Origin: Hominenteromicrobium mulieris
Lineage (GTDB): Bacteria > Bacillota > Clostridia > Oscillospirales > Acutalibacteraceae
Assembly: GCF_020687165.1 (NCBI RefSeq)
Contig: NZ_JAJEQC010000005.1
Direction: 5' to 3' (one strand)
Length of the DNA: 64,000 nucleotides
The first letter of the stretch is position 1, and the number at the start of each line of letters is the position of its first letter. The notes under the pieces are model-generated. The model searched no databases. It saw nothing but the letters and a program-made list of their open reading frames with translations, and was not told where the DNA came from. Positions 1 through 7,226 of the stretch are shown here, piece after piece. The translations under genes and the position numbers were made by a program.

Positions 1-138
1 GGAGAGCAGCAGATTCAGCAAAATAGAAAGCACAAACACGCCGCCCGAAACAATGGCCTCCGCCAGCAGCCGAAAGCGGCTGTTTAAAACCGTCAATAAT
101 AAAAGTGCATTGCACAGAAAAACGACCGGTAAAAGCAT
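1..138 (-). CDS. Partial membrane protein (N-terminal 46 residues)
   Basis: The reverse strand reads from an ATG at 138 to the window edge without a stop. The 46 residues are strongly hydrophobic: a first membrane segment at about 1-17, a short basic turn (NSRFR) and a second hydrophobic run at about 27-46, as at the start of a polytopic membrane protein. A GTGAGG ribosome site lies 7-8 bases before the ATG, and a good promoter sits upstream on the same strand. The family cannot be named from this fragment; most of the gene is outside the window. Confidence 0.6.
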   Translation of the reverse strand, partial: MLLPVVFLCNALLLLTVLNSRFRLLAEAIVSGGVFVLSILLNLLLS

Positions 139-202
139 TTTAAAACGCCTCACTTTTCCAAGTTTGTGTGCACGAACCCCTAAATCGCACACAATTTTTT
201 TC

Positions 203-231
203 AGTATACCATATTTGGTCGCTTCTTTCAA
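203..231 (-). promoter_or_regulatory. Sigma-A promoter for the partial membrane-protein gene
   Basis: On the reverse strand TTGAAA (231-226) and TATACT (208-203) are exactly 17 bases apart. Transcription would start near 196 and give a leader of roughly 60 bases before the ATG at 138. Confidence 0.65.
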
Positions 232-320
232 CAAATTCCACAAAGAAATGTTCCGCAGCACGAATTTTTCGACACTACGAAACACATTTGTGCCTTATAC
301 AATTCTATATCTCTTAAAAA

Positions 321-815
321 TCAGCCCATGCGGCGGTTCTGCTTGCCGGTGACAGACTCAATCTCAATGCACCACACACCCGTCGATTTCGGCCCCGTCT
401 CCACGCAGCCGGTTTCCTCTTTCGTCAAACTCGGCACAAAACGGTCGCAAAGCAGACGCAGCGCACGGCGTTTTTCATCGAAATCGGTTATTTCTGTCAC
501 TTTGCCGCGCACCACAGTGGAGGTATAGAGCGTCGTCAGCCCCTTTTCGTAGATCGTCGGGTTTTCCACAAACAGCAGGCAAACCTGCGGATTTTCGCGC
601 AGAGAGTCGACCTTCAGCCCCTCCGGCGCGCTGTGGAAGAACAGCTTCTTGCCGTCACGCACCACGTTCAGTGCCACCGCATACGGCGTGCCGTCCGTCG
701 CAATAAGGGAAAGTGTGCCGTAAGCGCAGCGGTCAATGACCGCAAGCGCATCCTCGCGGGAAATCGCGCGGTCGGCGCGGCGCATTTTGGTCATGTCTGG
801 TTTTGCCATATCCAT
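321..815 (-). CDS. Pyridoxamine 5'-phosphate oxidase-like (NimA-type) flavoprotein
   Basis: A small (164-residue) split-barrel flavin-binding protein of the PNPOx-like/NimA group. The family pattern is visible: MRRADRAIS near the N-terminus, then CAYGTLSLIATDGTPYAVALNVV, the FFHSAPEGLK segment expected at the flavin phosphate, and NPQVCLLFVEN. Such proteins bind FMN, FAD or haem and reduce or bind small molecules; some NimA members reduce 5-nitroimidazoles, but this cannot be predicted here. The ATG at 815 is 13 bases from AAGGAG (834-829); an in-frame TTG at 818 is 10 bases from it and is a real alternative. The gene is monocistronic behind its own promoter. Confidence 0.85.
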   Translation of the reverse strand: MDMAKPDMTKMRRADRAISREDALAVIDRCAYGTLSLIATDGTPYAVALNVVRDGKKLFFHSAPEGLKVDSLRENPQVCLLFVENPTIYEKGLTTLYTSTVVRGKVTEITDFDEKRRALRLLCDRFVPSLTKEETGCVETGPKSTGVWCIEIESVTGKQNRRMG

Positions 816-850
816 CAATTCAAAACAACTCCTTGTCCTTTGTTGGCTTT

Positions 851-879
851 AGTATAGCATTGCATAGTGCCGAAAACAA
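851..879 (-). promoter_or_regulatory. Promoter of the PNPOx-like gene
   Basis: Reverse-strand TTGTTT (879-874) and TATACT (856-851) are 17 bases apart, giving a leader of about 30 bases that carries the AAGGAG ribosome site. Confidence 0.6.
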
Positions 880-958
880 CCGTTTTCAAAAAACACGCGA
901 ATTTTCGACGAGAAATTGCAAAATTTCGCTGTGAAATTGCCAAATTTCGCATAAGCCC

Positions 959-987
959 TTGTTTTATTCCGGGTTTTACAGTATATT
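959..987 (+). promoter_or_regulatory. Promoter of the Cof-type phosphatase gene
   Basis: TTGTTT (959-964) and TATATT (982-987) are 17 bases apart. Just upstream, 896-951 carries short near-direct repeats (GAAATTGC.AAATTTCGC twice) that may be regulatory, though no regulator can be named. Confidence 0.55.
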
Positions 988-1017
988 TAATTGGTATGAC
1001 TTTCGGAAAGGAGCGCA

Positions 1018-1038
1018 ATGGACTGCACGGCAGTCCAT
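1018..1038 (+). promoter_or_regulatory. Perfect hairpin between ribosome site and start codon
   Basis: ATGGACTGC (1018-1026) and GCAGTCCAT (1030-1038) are exact inverted repeats with the loop ACG. The hairpin lies directly after a strong AAAGGAG ribosome site (about 1007-1013) and before the in-frame ATG at 1049 of the phosphatase gene. The ATG inside the hairpin is well placed for the ribosome site but opens the wrong frame. Confidence 0.55.
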
Positions 1039-1048
1039 ATCTGTATAT

Positions 1049-1897
1049 ATGGAAAACACAGAAGCAAAAAGAAACATCAAGCTCATCGCGTTCGATCTGG
1101 ACGGCACCACGCTGCACGGCTTCGCGGAGCTTTCAGAGCGCAACCGCCGCGCCATGGAAAAGGCGAACGACGCAGACATTCTGGTCGTCCCGGCCACAGG
1201 ACGCGTGCGCAATTTTATTCCGCCGTGCCTCACCGAGCTGCCGTTTATCCGCTACGCCATCACCTCAAACGGCGGCGCCGTGTGGGATATTCTGGAAAAC
1301 AAAGTGCTCTGCACCGATCTCATTCCCACCGAGACCGCGCTCGAAGTGCAGAAAATTTTTGACGATTACGAGCTTTATGTGGAATACTACGTGCACGGGC
1401 GCGGCGTTACAAAGCGCGGCAACCCGGATAAAGCCCGCACCGTTTTCGGCTTCCCGGAAGAAAAATATTACTTCCTCACAAAAGATTATACGTTCACGGA
1501 CAACCTCTCCGCGTATTTAAAAGAAACGCACGCCGAGCCGGAAAAGATCAATATGATGTTCATTCCGGAAAGCGTCCGCCCGGAAATTTTGGCCCGCCTG
1601 CAAAAGTTAGGTGGCATCGAGCTTACATTCTCGAACGTCGATAACATCGAGATCAATAAAAAGGGCTGCGATAAGGGCACCGCACTGTATTCGCTCTGCA
1701 AGGTCCTCGGCATCGATCCCAAAAACACCATGGCGGCGGGCGATAACGGCAACGACCTCGGCATGCTGAAAGCCGCAGGCTTCGCCGCCGTCGTCGGCAA
1801 CGGCATAGAGGAAGCGAAAGTGATTGCCGACGCCGTCGTCGCACCGTGTATCGAAGACGGCTTTGCGGAAGCCGTGGAGCGGTTTGCACTGAGATAA
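1049..1897 (+). CDS. Cof-type HAD-IIB family phosphatase
   Basis: Predicted cytosolic Mg-dependent phosphatase of the Cof/YidA group, which hydrolyses sugar phosphates and similar metabolites. The DxD nucleophile motif is in KLIAFDLDGTTLH (Asp16, Asp18) and the C-terminal metal motif is AAGDNGNDLGML. The C2-type cap lies between them, and the 282-residue length is normal. The ATG at 1049 is the first in-frame ATG that leaves the HAD core intact, but no ribosome site directly precedes it; the only strong site is upstream of the 1018-1038 hairpin, in another frame. The ABC-F gene follows 40 bases downstream with its own ribosome site and may be cotranscribed. Confidence 0.9.
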   Translation: MENTEAKRNIKLIAFDLDGTTLHGFAELSERNRRAMEKANDADILVVPATGRVRNFIPPCLTELPFIRYAITSNGGAVWDILENKVLCTDLIPTETALEVQKIFDDYELYVEYYVHGRGVTKRGNPDKARTVFGFPEEKYYFLTKDYTFTDNLSAYLKETHAEPEKINMMFIPESVRPEILARLQKLGGIELTFSNVDNIEINKKGCDKGTALYSLCKVLGIDPKNTMAAGDNGNDLGMLKAAGFAAVVGNGIEEAKVIADAVVAPCIEDGFAEAVERFALR

Positions 1898-1937
1898 AAA
1901 GAAAAATATAAAAGCACCATTTGAAAGGAACCAAACT

Positions 1938-3527
1938 ATGCTGAATGTCAACGGGGTCGCCATCAATTTTGATGGTCAGAACCTCTTTTCAAACGTCAAT
2001 CTCCAGTTTTTGCCGGGCAACTGCTACGGCATCATCGGCGCAAACGGCGCGGGTAAATCCACCTTCCTGCGTATTTTGTCCGGCGATTTAGAGCCCAGTA
2101 AGGGCGAGGTTACGTTTGACCCCAAATACAGAATGTCCGTTCTGAAACAGGACCACTTTGCTTACGAAGACCAAACCATTTTTGATACCATCATGCAGGG
2201 CAATGCAAGGCTGTATGAGATCGCACAGGAAAAAGACGCGCTGTACGCAAAGCCCGATTTTGACGAAGAAGACGGCAACCGCGCCGCCGAGCTTGAAGCC
2301 GAGTTCTCCGAGCTCAACGGTTGGGACGCCGAGACCGAAGCCGCAAAGCTCATGCAGGGTCTCGGGCTCGACAGCAACGATATGTATAACACCATGAGCA
2401 CTCTGAACCAGACCGAAAAGGTTAAAGTGCTCTTGGCCCGCGCGCTGTTCGGCCAGCCGGATATGATTCTCCTTGACGAACCGACGAACGGTCTCGACGC
2501 CAAAGCCATCACATGGTTAGAGGATTTTCTCATTGAGTACGAGGGCACCGTCATCGTTGTCTCCCATGACCGCCACTTTTTAAATAACGTCTGCACCCAT
2601 ATTGTCGATGTCGATTACGGCAAGATCAAAATGTACGTCGGCAACTACGACTTCTGGTATGAGTCGAGCCAGCTCATGCAGCGCATGATGCGCGACCAGA
2701 ACCGCAAGGCGGAGGAAAAAATCAAGGAGCTCCAGAACTTCATCCAGCGCTTTTCCGCAAATAAATCGAAGTCCCGTCAGGCGACGTCCAGAAAGAAGCT
2801 GCTTGATAAGATCACCGTCGAAGAAATGCCCGCGTCCTCCCGCCGCTACCCGTATGTCGGCTTTACGATGGACAGAGAGCTCGGCAAAGATGTCCTCACC
2901 GTCTCGGGCCTTACAAAGACCGTAGACGGCGTAAAGGTGCTCGATAACGTCACGTTCACCGTCGGCCGCACGGATAAAATCGCGTTCACCGCATCAAACG
3001 AGTTCGCCGTGCCGACGCTTTTCAAAATCTTAATGGGCGAGCTGGAGCCGGATGCCGGCACATTCAAGTGGGGCGTTTCGACGAGTCAGTCCTATTTCCC
3101 GCAGGATAATTCCGCCTATTTCACCGATACGGAAGATTCCATCATCCGCTGGCTCGAGCAATATTCCAAAGACACCACCGAAACATATCTGCGCGGTTTC
3201 CTCGGCAAAATGCTGTTCTCCGGCGAAGACGTCTATAAGCCCGTGCAGGTGCTTTCCGGCGGCGAAAAGGTGCGCTGCATGCTCTCGCGCATGATGATGT
3301 TCGGCAGCAATGTACTCCTGCTCGACCAGCCCACGAACCACCTCGACCTCGAGTCCATCACTGCCGTCAACAACGGCCTCATCGATTTCAAGGGTGTCGT
3401 GCTGTTCGCATCGCACGACCACGAGTTCACCCAGACCGTCGCGAACCGCATCATCGAAATTCTGCCCGAGGGCGGCACGTTCGACCGCGTTACCACCTAC
3501 GACGAGTACCTCGAAATGCGCGGCTGA
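1938..3527 (+). CDS. ABC-F family ATPase (YkpA/YbiT-like), one degenerate ATP site
   Basis: A soluble protein of two fused ATP-binding cassettes without membrane segments; ABC-F proteins act on the ribosome (translation factors or antibiotic protection). NBD1 has an intact Walker A (GANGAGKST, 34-42) and Walker B/Glu (MILLDEPT, about 176-183), but its signature is LNQTE (156-160). The linker (about 235-300) is basic. NBD2 has an intact LSGGE signature (439-443), but its Walker A position reads ASNEFAVPT (352-360) without the Lys, and the catalytic Glu is Gln (LLLDQPT, Gln464). All losses fall in the same composite site (NBD2 Walker motifs plus NBD1 signature), leaving one competent site. From memory, homologues already vary at the NBD2 Walker A and NBD1 signature. 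GAAAGGA lies 8-9 bases before the ATG. Confidence 0.9.
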   Translation: MLNVNGVAINFDGQNLFSNVNLQFLPGNCYGIIGANGAGKSTFLRILSGDLEPSKGEVTFDPKYRMSVLKQDHFAYEDQTIFDTIMQGNARLYEIAQEKDALYAKPDFDEEDGNRAAELEAEFSELNGWDAETEAAKLMQGLGLDSNDMYNTMSTLNQTEKVKVLLARALFGQPDMILLDEPTNGLDAKAITWLEDFLIEYEGTVIVVSHDRHFLNNVCTHIVDVDYGKIKMYVGNYDFWYESSQLMQRMMRDQNRKAEEKIKELQNFIQRFSANKSKSRQATSRKKLLDKITVEEMPASSRRYPYVGFTMDRELGKDVLTVSGLTKTVDGVKVLDNVTFTVGRTDKIAFTASNEFAVPTLFKILMGELEPDAGTFKWGVSTSQSYFPQDNSAYFTDTEDSIIRWLEQYSKDTTETYLRGFLGKMLFSGEDVYKPVQVLSGGEKVRCMLSRMMMFGSNVLLLDQPTNHLDLESITAVNNGLIDFKGVVLFASHDHEFTQTVANRIIEILPEGGTFDRVTTYDEYLEMRG

Positions 3528-3545
3528 TTCATAATCTGGAAAACG

Positions 3546-3583
3546 TTGTCCGGCACTAAGCTTTAGTCGCCGGACAAACTTTT
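3546..3583 (+). terminator. Hairpin after the ABC-F gene
   Basis: TTGTCCGGC (3546-3554) pairs with GCCGGACAA (3569-3577), and the inner ACTAA/TTAGT extends the stem. The T-run is short (TTTT at 3580), so termination may be partial. Confidence 0.5.
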
Positions 3584-3603
3584 GTCGAAAATTTCAAAAT
3601 CCG

Positions 3604-3629
3604 TGTAACCTGCCGATATAAAACGCCTA
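3604..3629 (+). promoter_or_regulatory. Possible autoregulated ECF-type promoter
   Basis: TGTAACC (3604-3610) and CGCCTA (3624-3629) resemble the AAC-type -35 and CG-type -10 recognised by ECF sigma factors and lie directly ahead of the ECF sigma gene. The spacing is slightly short. No good sigma-A promoter is present here. Confidence 0.4.
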
Positions 3630-3662
3630 CTTATAAAGTGAAGGGGAAGGGAGGACAAAAGC

Positions 3663-4220
3663 ATGAAGGAAGACCATGAGATCATCGAGCTCTACTGGGC
3701 GCGCAGCGAAAGCGCCGTGCACGAAACGGACGAAAAGTACGGGGCAAAGCTCCACACGCTCTCCGGGCGCATCCTGCCCGAAGCAGAGGATGCCGAGGAG
3801 TGCGTCAACGATACGTACCTCGGCGCGTGGAATGCCATGCCGCCGCAGCGCCCGCTCGCGCTCTTTGCATTTTTGGCGCGCATCTGCCGCAACATCGCGT
3901 GCGATAAGTTAGACAAGCTCCGCGCGAAAAAGCGCAGCGCAGAGGTCTCCGCGCTCACGGAGGAGCTTTCGGCGTGCATCGCAGACCCAACAGCAGCAAG
4001 GGAAGCGGAAAGCCGCGAGATTGCCGAAGCCTTAAACAGCTTTCTCTCGACGCTCCCCGTCGATGCCCGGCTCTTTTTCATGCGCCGTTACTGGTATATG
4101 GATTCCGTAAAAGCCATCGCCGAAAAGTACGGCTGCGGCGAAAGCCGCGTCAAAACGTCCCTCCACCGCACGCGTGAAAAGCTGCGGGATTATCTCCAAA
4201 AGGAAGACATCTGGCTTTAA
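3663..4220 (+). CDS. ECF-type RNA polymerase sigma factor
   Basis: A 185-residue sigma-70 family protein with region 2 (about 25-95, including the AEDAEECVNDTYLGAWNAMPP segment) and region 4 (about 125-180, with a helix-turn-helix around VKAIAEKYGCGESRVKTSLHRTREKL). It would direct RNA polymerase to a small regulon, often cell-envelope or stress genes. GGGAGG lies 8-9 bases upstream of the ATG. The next gene, 17 bases downstream, encodes a one-segment membrane protein, the usual arrangement for a sigma/anti-sigma pair. The promoter-like sequence upstream suggests self-activation. Region 2 motifs are less conserved than in housekeeping factors, as is normal for ECF proteins. Confidence 0.9.
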   Translation: MKEDHEIIELYWARSESAVHETDEKYGAKLHTLSGRILPEAEDAEECVNDTYLGAWNAMPPQRPLALFAFLARICRNIACDKLDKLRAKKRSAEVSALTEELSACIADPTAAREAESREIAEALNSFLSTLPVDARLFFMRRYWYMDSVKAIAEKYGCGESRVKTSLHRTREKLRDYLQKEDIWL

Positions 4221-4237
4221 AGAAAGGCGGGAACAGT

Positions 4238-4834
4238 ATGACAGGTATCGATTTATTCAAGGCCCTCGGCGGTGTAAAGGAAGAATATATCGCGGAAGCG
4301 GACGGTAGCCGCAAGCTGCCGCACGTGAAAAATGTCACGCTGCAATGGTGTGCCGCGCTCGCCGCGTGCGTGTGTCTGCTGCTCGGCTGGGGCTTCATCG
4401 CGCAGCACCTCGGCGGCATAGCTGATTACACCGGCGACGAAACGAAAGTCACAGGCGCCGCCGAGACCGCGCAGGCAGACGGCGCAGATCAGGACACCGC
4501 GTCCGCCATCGGCGGCAAGGTCGTGCTCCCTGTGCGCGTCACGGCAGAAACACAGCCCGTAAGCGACGTGAAGGTCTTCACGGACGAGGAAAAAATCGGG
4601 CAGATCATGCCGCTGCTTCTCTTAAAGAACGCGGCGGAAACGAGCGGCGACCCGAACGCATACGACGGTTCGGCCAACATTTTCACGCTGGAATACGCAA
4701 ACGGCGAAACGAGTACGATCACGGTTTACGGCAATCTGTTCTATAAAAAGGACGACGGCCCGTGGTGCGATATTCCGTACGAACAGGCCGAAAAGCTCGA
4801 AGAACTCGTCCGCAGCCTTGGGTCCGACGAATAA
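4238..4834 (+). CDS. Putative membrane anti-sigma factor
   Basis: A 198-residue protein with about 30 N-terminal residues predicted cytoplasmic (MTGIDLFKALGGVKEEYIAEAD...), one membrane segment at about 34-52 (LQWCAALAACVCLLLGWGF), and an acidic extracytoplasmic domain with no recognised fold. It contains no HCC zinc anti-sigma motif. The function is inferred from its place 17 bases after the ECF sigma gene with a shared transcript; it may hold the sigma factor at the membrane until an envelope signal arrives. The alternative is a sigma-controlled envelope protein. AAGGCGG precedes the ATG. Confidence 0.65.
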   Translation: MTGIDLFKALGGVKEEYIAEADGSRKLPHVKNVTLQWCAALAACVCLLLGWGFIAQHLGGIADYTGDETKVTGAAETAQADGADQDTASAIGGKVVLPVRVTAETQPVSDVKVFTDEEKIGQIMPLLLLKNAAETSGDPNAYDGSANIFTLEYANGETSTITVYGNLFYKKDDGPWCDIPYEQAEKLEELVRSLGSDE

Positions 4835-4868
4835 AACCGTAAAATTTGACAAAACAGGCAAATAAGAC

Positions 4869-4897
4869 TGGATTTTCCCGCAGTTTCCCGCTATAAT
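4869..4897 (+). promoter_or_regulatory. Promoter and short leader of the cation exchanger gene
   Basis: A perfect TATAAT (4892-4897) has a weak -35 (TGGATT, 4869-4874) at 17 bases. The roughly 75-base leader contains a near-perfect hairpin, TTCTCCGCA paired with TGCGGAAGAA (about 4911-4936). Confidence 0.5.
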
Positions 4898-4980
4898 AGA
4901 AATAATGCCTTTCTCCGCATAATCTTGCGGAAGAAGAAAACGAAAACGCTCTGAAAGCGTAAAAAAAGGGGAATTTGCAA

Positions 4981-5988
4981 ATGGAAATTGCAATTACAGT
5001 CTTGCTGCTCATCGTGGGTCTCGTGCTCATCATCAAGGGCGGCGATTTCTTTGTGGATGCCGCATCGTGGATGGCGGAAGCCTCCGGCATTCCGAAGCTT
5101 ATTGTCGGCGCAACGGTCGTCAGCTTCGCGACCACTTTGCCGGAGCTGCTCGTCTCCATCTTCGCGGCGCTCGACGCACGTGCCGCAGAGGCACTTTCGC
5201 CCGGCAGCGGCATCGGCATGGTGGATATGTCCATCGGCAACGCCATCGGCAGCGTCACGGCGAACCTCGGTCTCATCATGGGCATCGCGCTTGTCGCCAT
5301 TCCTATGGCGATCCGCCGCAAAGATTACATGCTCAAAATGATCCTCATGCTCGTGGCTGCCGCTGTCACCGTATGTTTCTCACTGTTTGATAACGGCGTC
5401 GGCATGGTTGCCAGCATTTTGCTCATCATTATTTTCGTCATTGCCATGTACGACAACATCCACGAGGCCGTCGTCGCCGTCAAGGGCGGGGCAAAGGGTC
5501 AGCAGCTCGATGAGCCCGTCACAAAAAAAGCCGTCATCACCAATGTTGTCAAGTTCCTCATCGGCGCGGTCGGCACGGTCGCCGGCGCACAGCTCCTTGT
5601 TGATAACGGCTCCGCGCTCGCTTCCATGTGCGGCGTTTCGGATCGCGTCATTTCCGTCACCATCATCGCCATCGGCACGTCTCTGCCGGAGCTTGTCACC
5701 ACGCTCACCGCCATCGCGAAAAAGCAGGGCTCGCTCTCCGCAGGCAACATCATCGGCGCAAATATCATCGATCTGACCTTGATTCTGCCCGTATGCGCGC
5801 TCATCTACGGCAGCAAGCTTCCCGCGTCGCCCACCGTCGCCATGGTCGATATCCCGGCATGTCTCATCATCGGCATTCTGTCTGTCGTGCCCACGCTCAT
5901 CACGAAGAAATTCTCGCGCTGGCAGGGCGTTTTAATGCTCGCCGCCTACGCCGTTTATATCGTGCTCAGCGTCATTGTTATGGCATAA
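4981..5988 (+). CDS. CaCA-family cation/Ca2+ antiporter (YrbG-like)
   Basis: A 335-residue membrane protein with two homologous halves of about five membrane segments. Each half carries the alpha-repeat motif of the calcium:cation antiporter superfamily: GATVVSFATTLPELLVSIFAA in the first and TIIAIGTSLPELVTTLTAI in the second. It exchanges Ca2+ or another divalent ion for Na+, K+ or H+ across the cytoplasmic membrane; the ions cannot be told from sequence. The ATG at 4981 follows AGGGG by nine bases; a TTG two codons upstream is less well placed. The gene has its own promoter and a strong terminator, so it is a single-gene unit. Confidence 0.9.
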   Translation: MEIAITVLLLIVGLVLIIKGGDFFVDAASWMAEASGIPKLIVGATVVSFATTLPELLVSIFAALDARAAEALSPGSGIGMVDMSIGNAIGSVTANLGLIMGIALVAIPMAIRRKDYMLKMILMLVAAAVTVCFSLFDNGVGMVASILLIIIFVIAMYDNIHEAVVAVKGGAKGQQLDEPVTKKAVITNVVKFLIGAVGTVAGAQLLVDNGSALASMCGVSDRVISVTIIAIGTSLPELVTTLTAIAKKQGSLSAGNIIGANIIDLTLILPVCALIYGSKLPASPTVAMVDIPACLIIGILSVVPTLITKKFSRWQGVLMLAAYAVYIVLSVIVMA

Positions 5989-6006
5989 CTTGTAACTTTT
6001 GTAACG

Positions 6007-6040
6007 AAAGCTCCGTTTTCAAGAAAAACGGGGCTTTTTT
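6007..6040 (+). terminator. Terminator after the cation exchanger gene
   Basis: AGCTCCGTTTT (6010-6019) pairs with AAAACGGGGCT (6025-6035), followed by six T. Confidence 0.85.
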
Positions 6041-6064
6041 ATGCACTTTTCAAATCATTTCCTC

Positions 6065-6094
6065 TTGACTTTTCAGCGCTCTGTATGCTAAAAT
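6065..6094 (+). promoter_or_regulatory. Promoter of the small membrane-protein gene
   Basis: TTGACT (6065-6070) and TAAAAT (6089-6094) are 18 bases apart, about 60 bases before the chosen start. Confidence 0.6.
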
Positions 6095-6154
6095 GTAACA
6101 GAAGTGTAACAAATGTTATTGCTTTGTAATTTTTGAATGTCAGGTGAGAAGCGC

Positions 6155-6754
6155 ATGCAGGCGGCAGAAATGCAGATAAAAACCGAAAACAGTGTTGAGG
6201 CAGCAAGCGCCATTCTTCGCACACTGCGTCATGCCGTGCCGGTGCTCTTGGCCTTGCTTATCGCTTTGCTCGCCGCTGCACCCGTTTTGGCGGATGAGAC
6301 CGATGAAGCGATAACGGATACCGAAACCGTCTCCGCCGAACCGACGGAAGACCTCCGGGACGATTACACCGCCGTCGCCGCGCAGCTGGAAGCCGTCGCG
6401 CGCGCAGAGGGCAGAGATATGGCCGATAAAATGCTCAGCACTGCCCTGCACAGCCTCACGGGGACTTCGGTCGATACCGATGACGCCGAAAGCGCCGTTT
6501 CCGCCGCGGCTGCGCCCGAGGCCGCAGAACCGAAGGCTGTCGTCGTCAACGCCTCCGTGCAGGCGGGCGCCAAGTGGTCTGCAAAGGGCATTCTGCCGTT
6601 TTTGGCCGTTGTGCTGTTGGCATTTTTAGGTCTTTCTCTTGCCGTGCGCCCCATGCGCCGCCGTCGTGTGCATTCGGCCCGTGCTTATCGCCCCATGCGT
6701 GACCGCACTCTGAATGACACTGCGTTTCAAAGCCGCGCACATTCCGCTTTATAA
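6155..6754 (+). CDS. Hypothetical two-segment membrane protein, alanine-rich
   Basis: Not recognised. The 199-residue product has a signal-anchor-like segment at about 25-47 (AVPVLLALLIALLAAAPVLA followed by DE, a possible cleavage site), an Ala/Glu/Asp-rich extracytoplasmic middle (about 48-140), a membrane segment at about 145-165 (ILPFLAVVLLAFLGLSLAV), and a basic cytoplasmic tail (RPMRRRRVHSARAYR). The ATG at 6155 follows AGGTGA by seven bases; the earlier in-frame ATG at 6137 has no ribosome site. It has its own promoter and terminator. The topology resembles exported low-complexity proteins anchored by a C-terminal helix. Confidence 0.7.
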   Translation: MQAAEMQIKTENSVEAASAILRTLRHAVPVLLALLIALLAAAPVLADETDEAITDTETVSAEPTEDLRDDYTAVAAQLEAVARAEGRDMADKMLSTALHSLTGTSVDTDDAESAVSAAAAPEAAEPKAVVVNASVQAGAKWSAKGILPFLAVVLLAFLGLSLAVRPMRRRRVHSARAYRPMRDRTLNDTAFQSRAHSAL

Positions 6755-6794
6755 ATCCGATCATAAGGAAAAACATACTTTTCCTCTCTTTTCG

Positions 6795-6828
6795 GCGCCG
6801 CTCGGTTCTCGGGCGGCGCTCTTTTTTT
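6795..6828 (+). terminator. Terminator before the pot operon
   Basis: GCGCCGC (6795-6801) pairs with GCGGCGC (6813-6819), followed by C and seven T. Confidence 0.85.
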
Positions 6829-6931
6829 CGCAAACCCGCATAAATCCCGTTTTGACATTCCTGAAAATCCCATTTTTAAAAATGCACACAAATCCATCGT
6901 CAAACTTTATTCATATTTTACGCAAAAGCGG

Positions 6932-6960
6932 TTGACAAATCCTGACTTTTTCCGTAAACT
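6932..6960 (+). promoter_or_regulatory. Strong promoter of the potABCD operon
   Basis: TTGACA (6932-6937) and TAAACT (6955-6960) are 17 bases apart. The predicted start near 6967 leaves a leader of about 260 bases before potA. Confidence 0.75.
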
Positions 6961-6966
6961 GAACTT

Positions 6967-7226
6967 ATTGCGTTTGCATCTAAAACCAAATAAAATCGGC
7001 TGTTCCGGAAAGGTCGCTAAAGCGGGCAACACACAAAGCGTTGTGTTGCTTTTATCCTGTTCGGAAAAGTGTTCCTGCCGCGGCCGGATCGCGGGCGAAA
7101 GCCTGCGGCCGTGAAAAATCCTTTGCGGAAGCAGTACGCATCATGCAGCCGGGGTGTGTGATTCACTAAGACCGCGCAACTTTCGGGGGACAAGGGTCCC
7201 ACCAAACCGCAAAGGGGATGCTTTCC
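6967..7226 (+). promoter_or_regulatory. Long structured 5' leader of potABCD, class unknown
   Basis: The leader contains several stems. GCAACACA/TGTGTTGC (7026-7033/7042-7049) is followed by TTTT, like an attenuator. CGCGGGC-GAAA-GCCTGCG (7090-7107) is capped by a GNRA tetraloop and extended by CGGCC/GGCCG. GGGAC-AAGG-GTCCC (7187-7200) lies just before the ribosome site AAAGGGG (7211-7217). No ORF with a start signal occurs in it. I could not match it to any riboswitch class I know (ykkC families, TPP, SAM, FMN, lysine, glycine, ZTP, THF); a loose resemblance to part of the cobalamin consensus around 7107-7140 was not convincing. Confidence 0.55.

Noticed and set aside
53..352. A 99-codon plus-strand frame at the left edge
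   Set aside because: It is opposite the hydrophobic minus-strand start with a good promoter and ribosome site, and has no start signals itself.
1018..1362. A 114-codon frame starting at the ATG best placed for the AAAGGAG site
   Set aside because: Arg/His-rich shadow of the HAD phosphatase, whose catalytic motifs are intact in the other frame.
7107..7200. Cobalamin riboswitch in the pot leader
   Set aside because: A GTGAAAAATCC...GCGG stretch resembles part of the consensus, but the conserved upstream GGGAA box and the downstream B12-box are not visible and the gene context does not fit.
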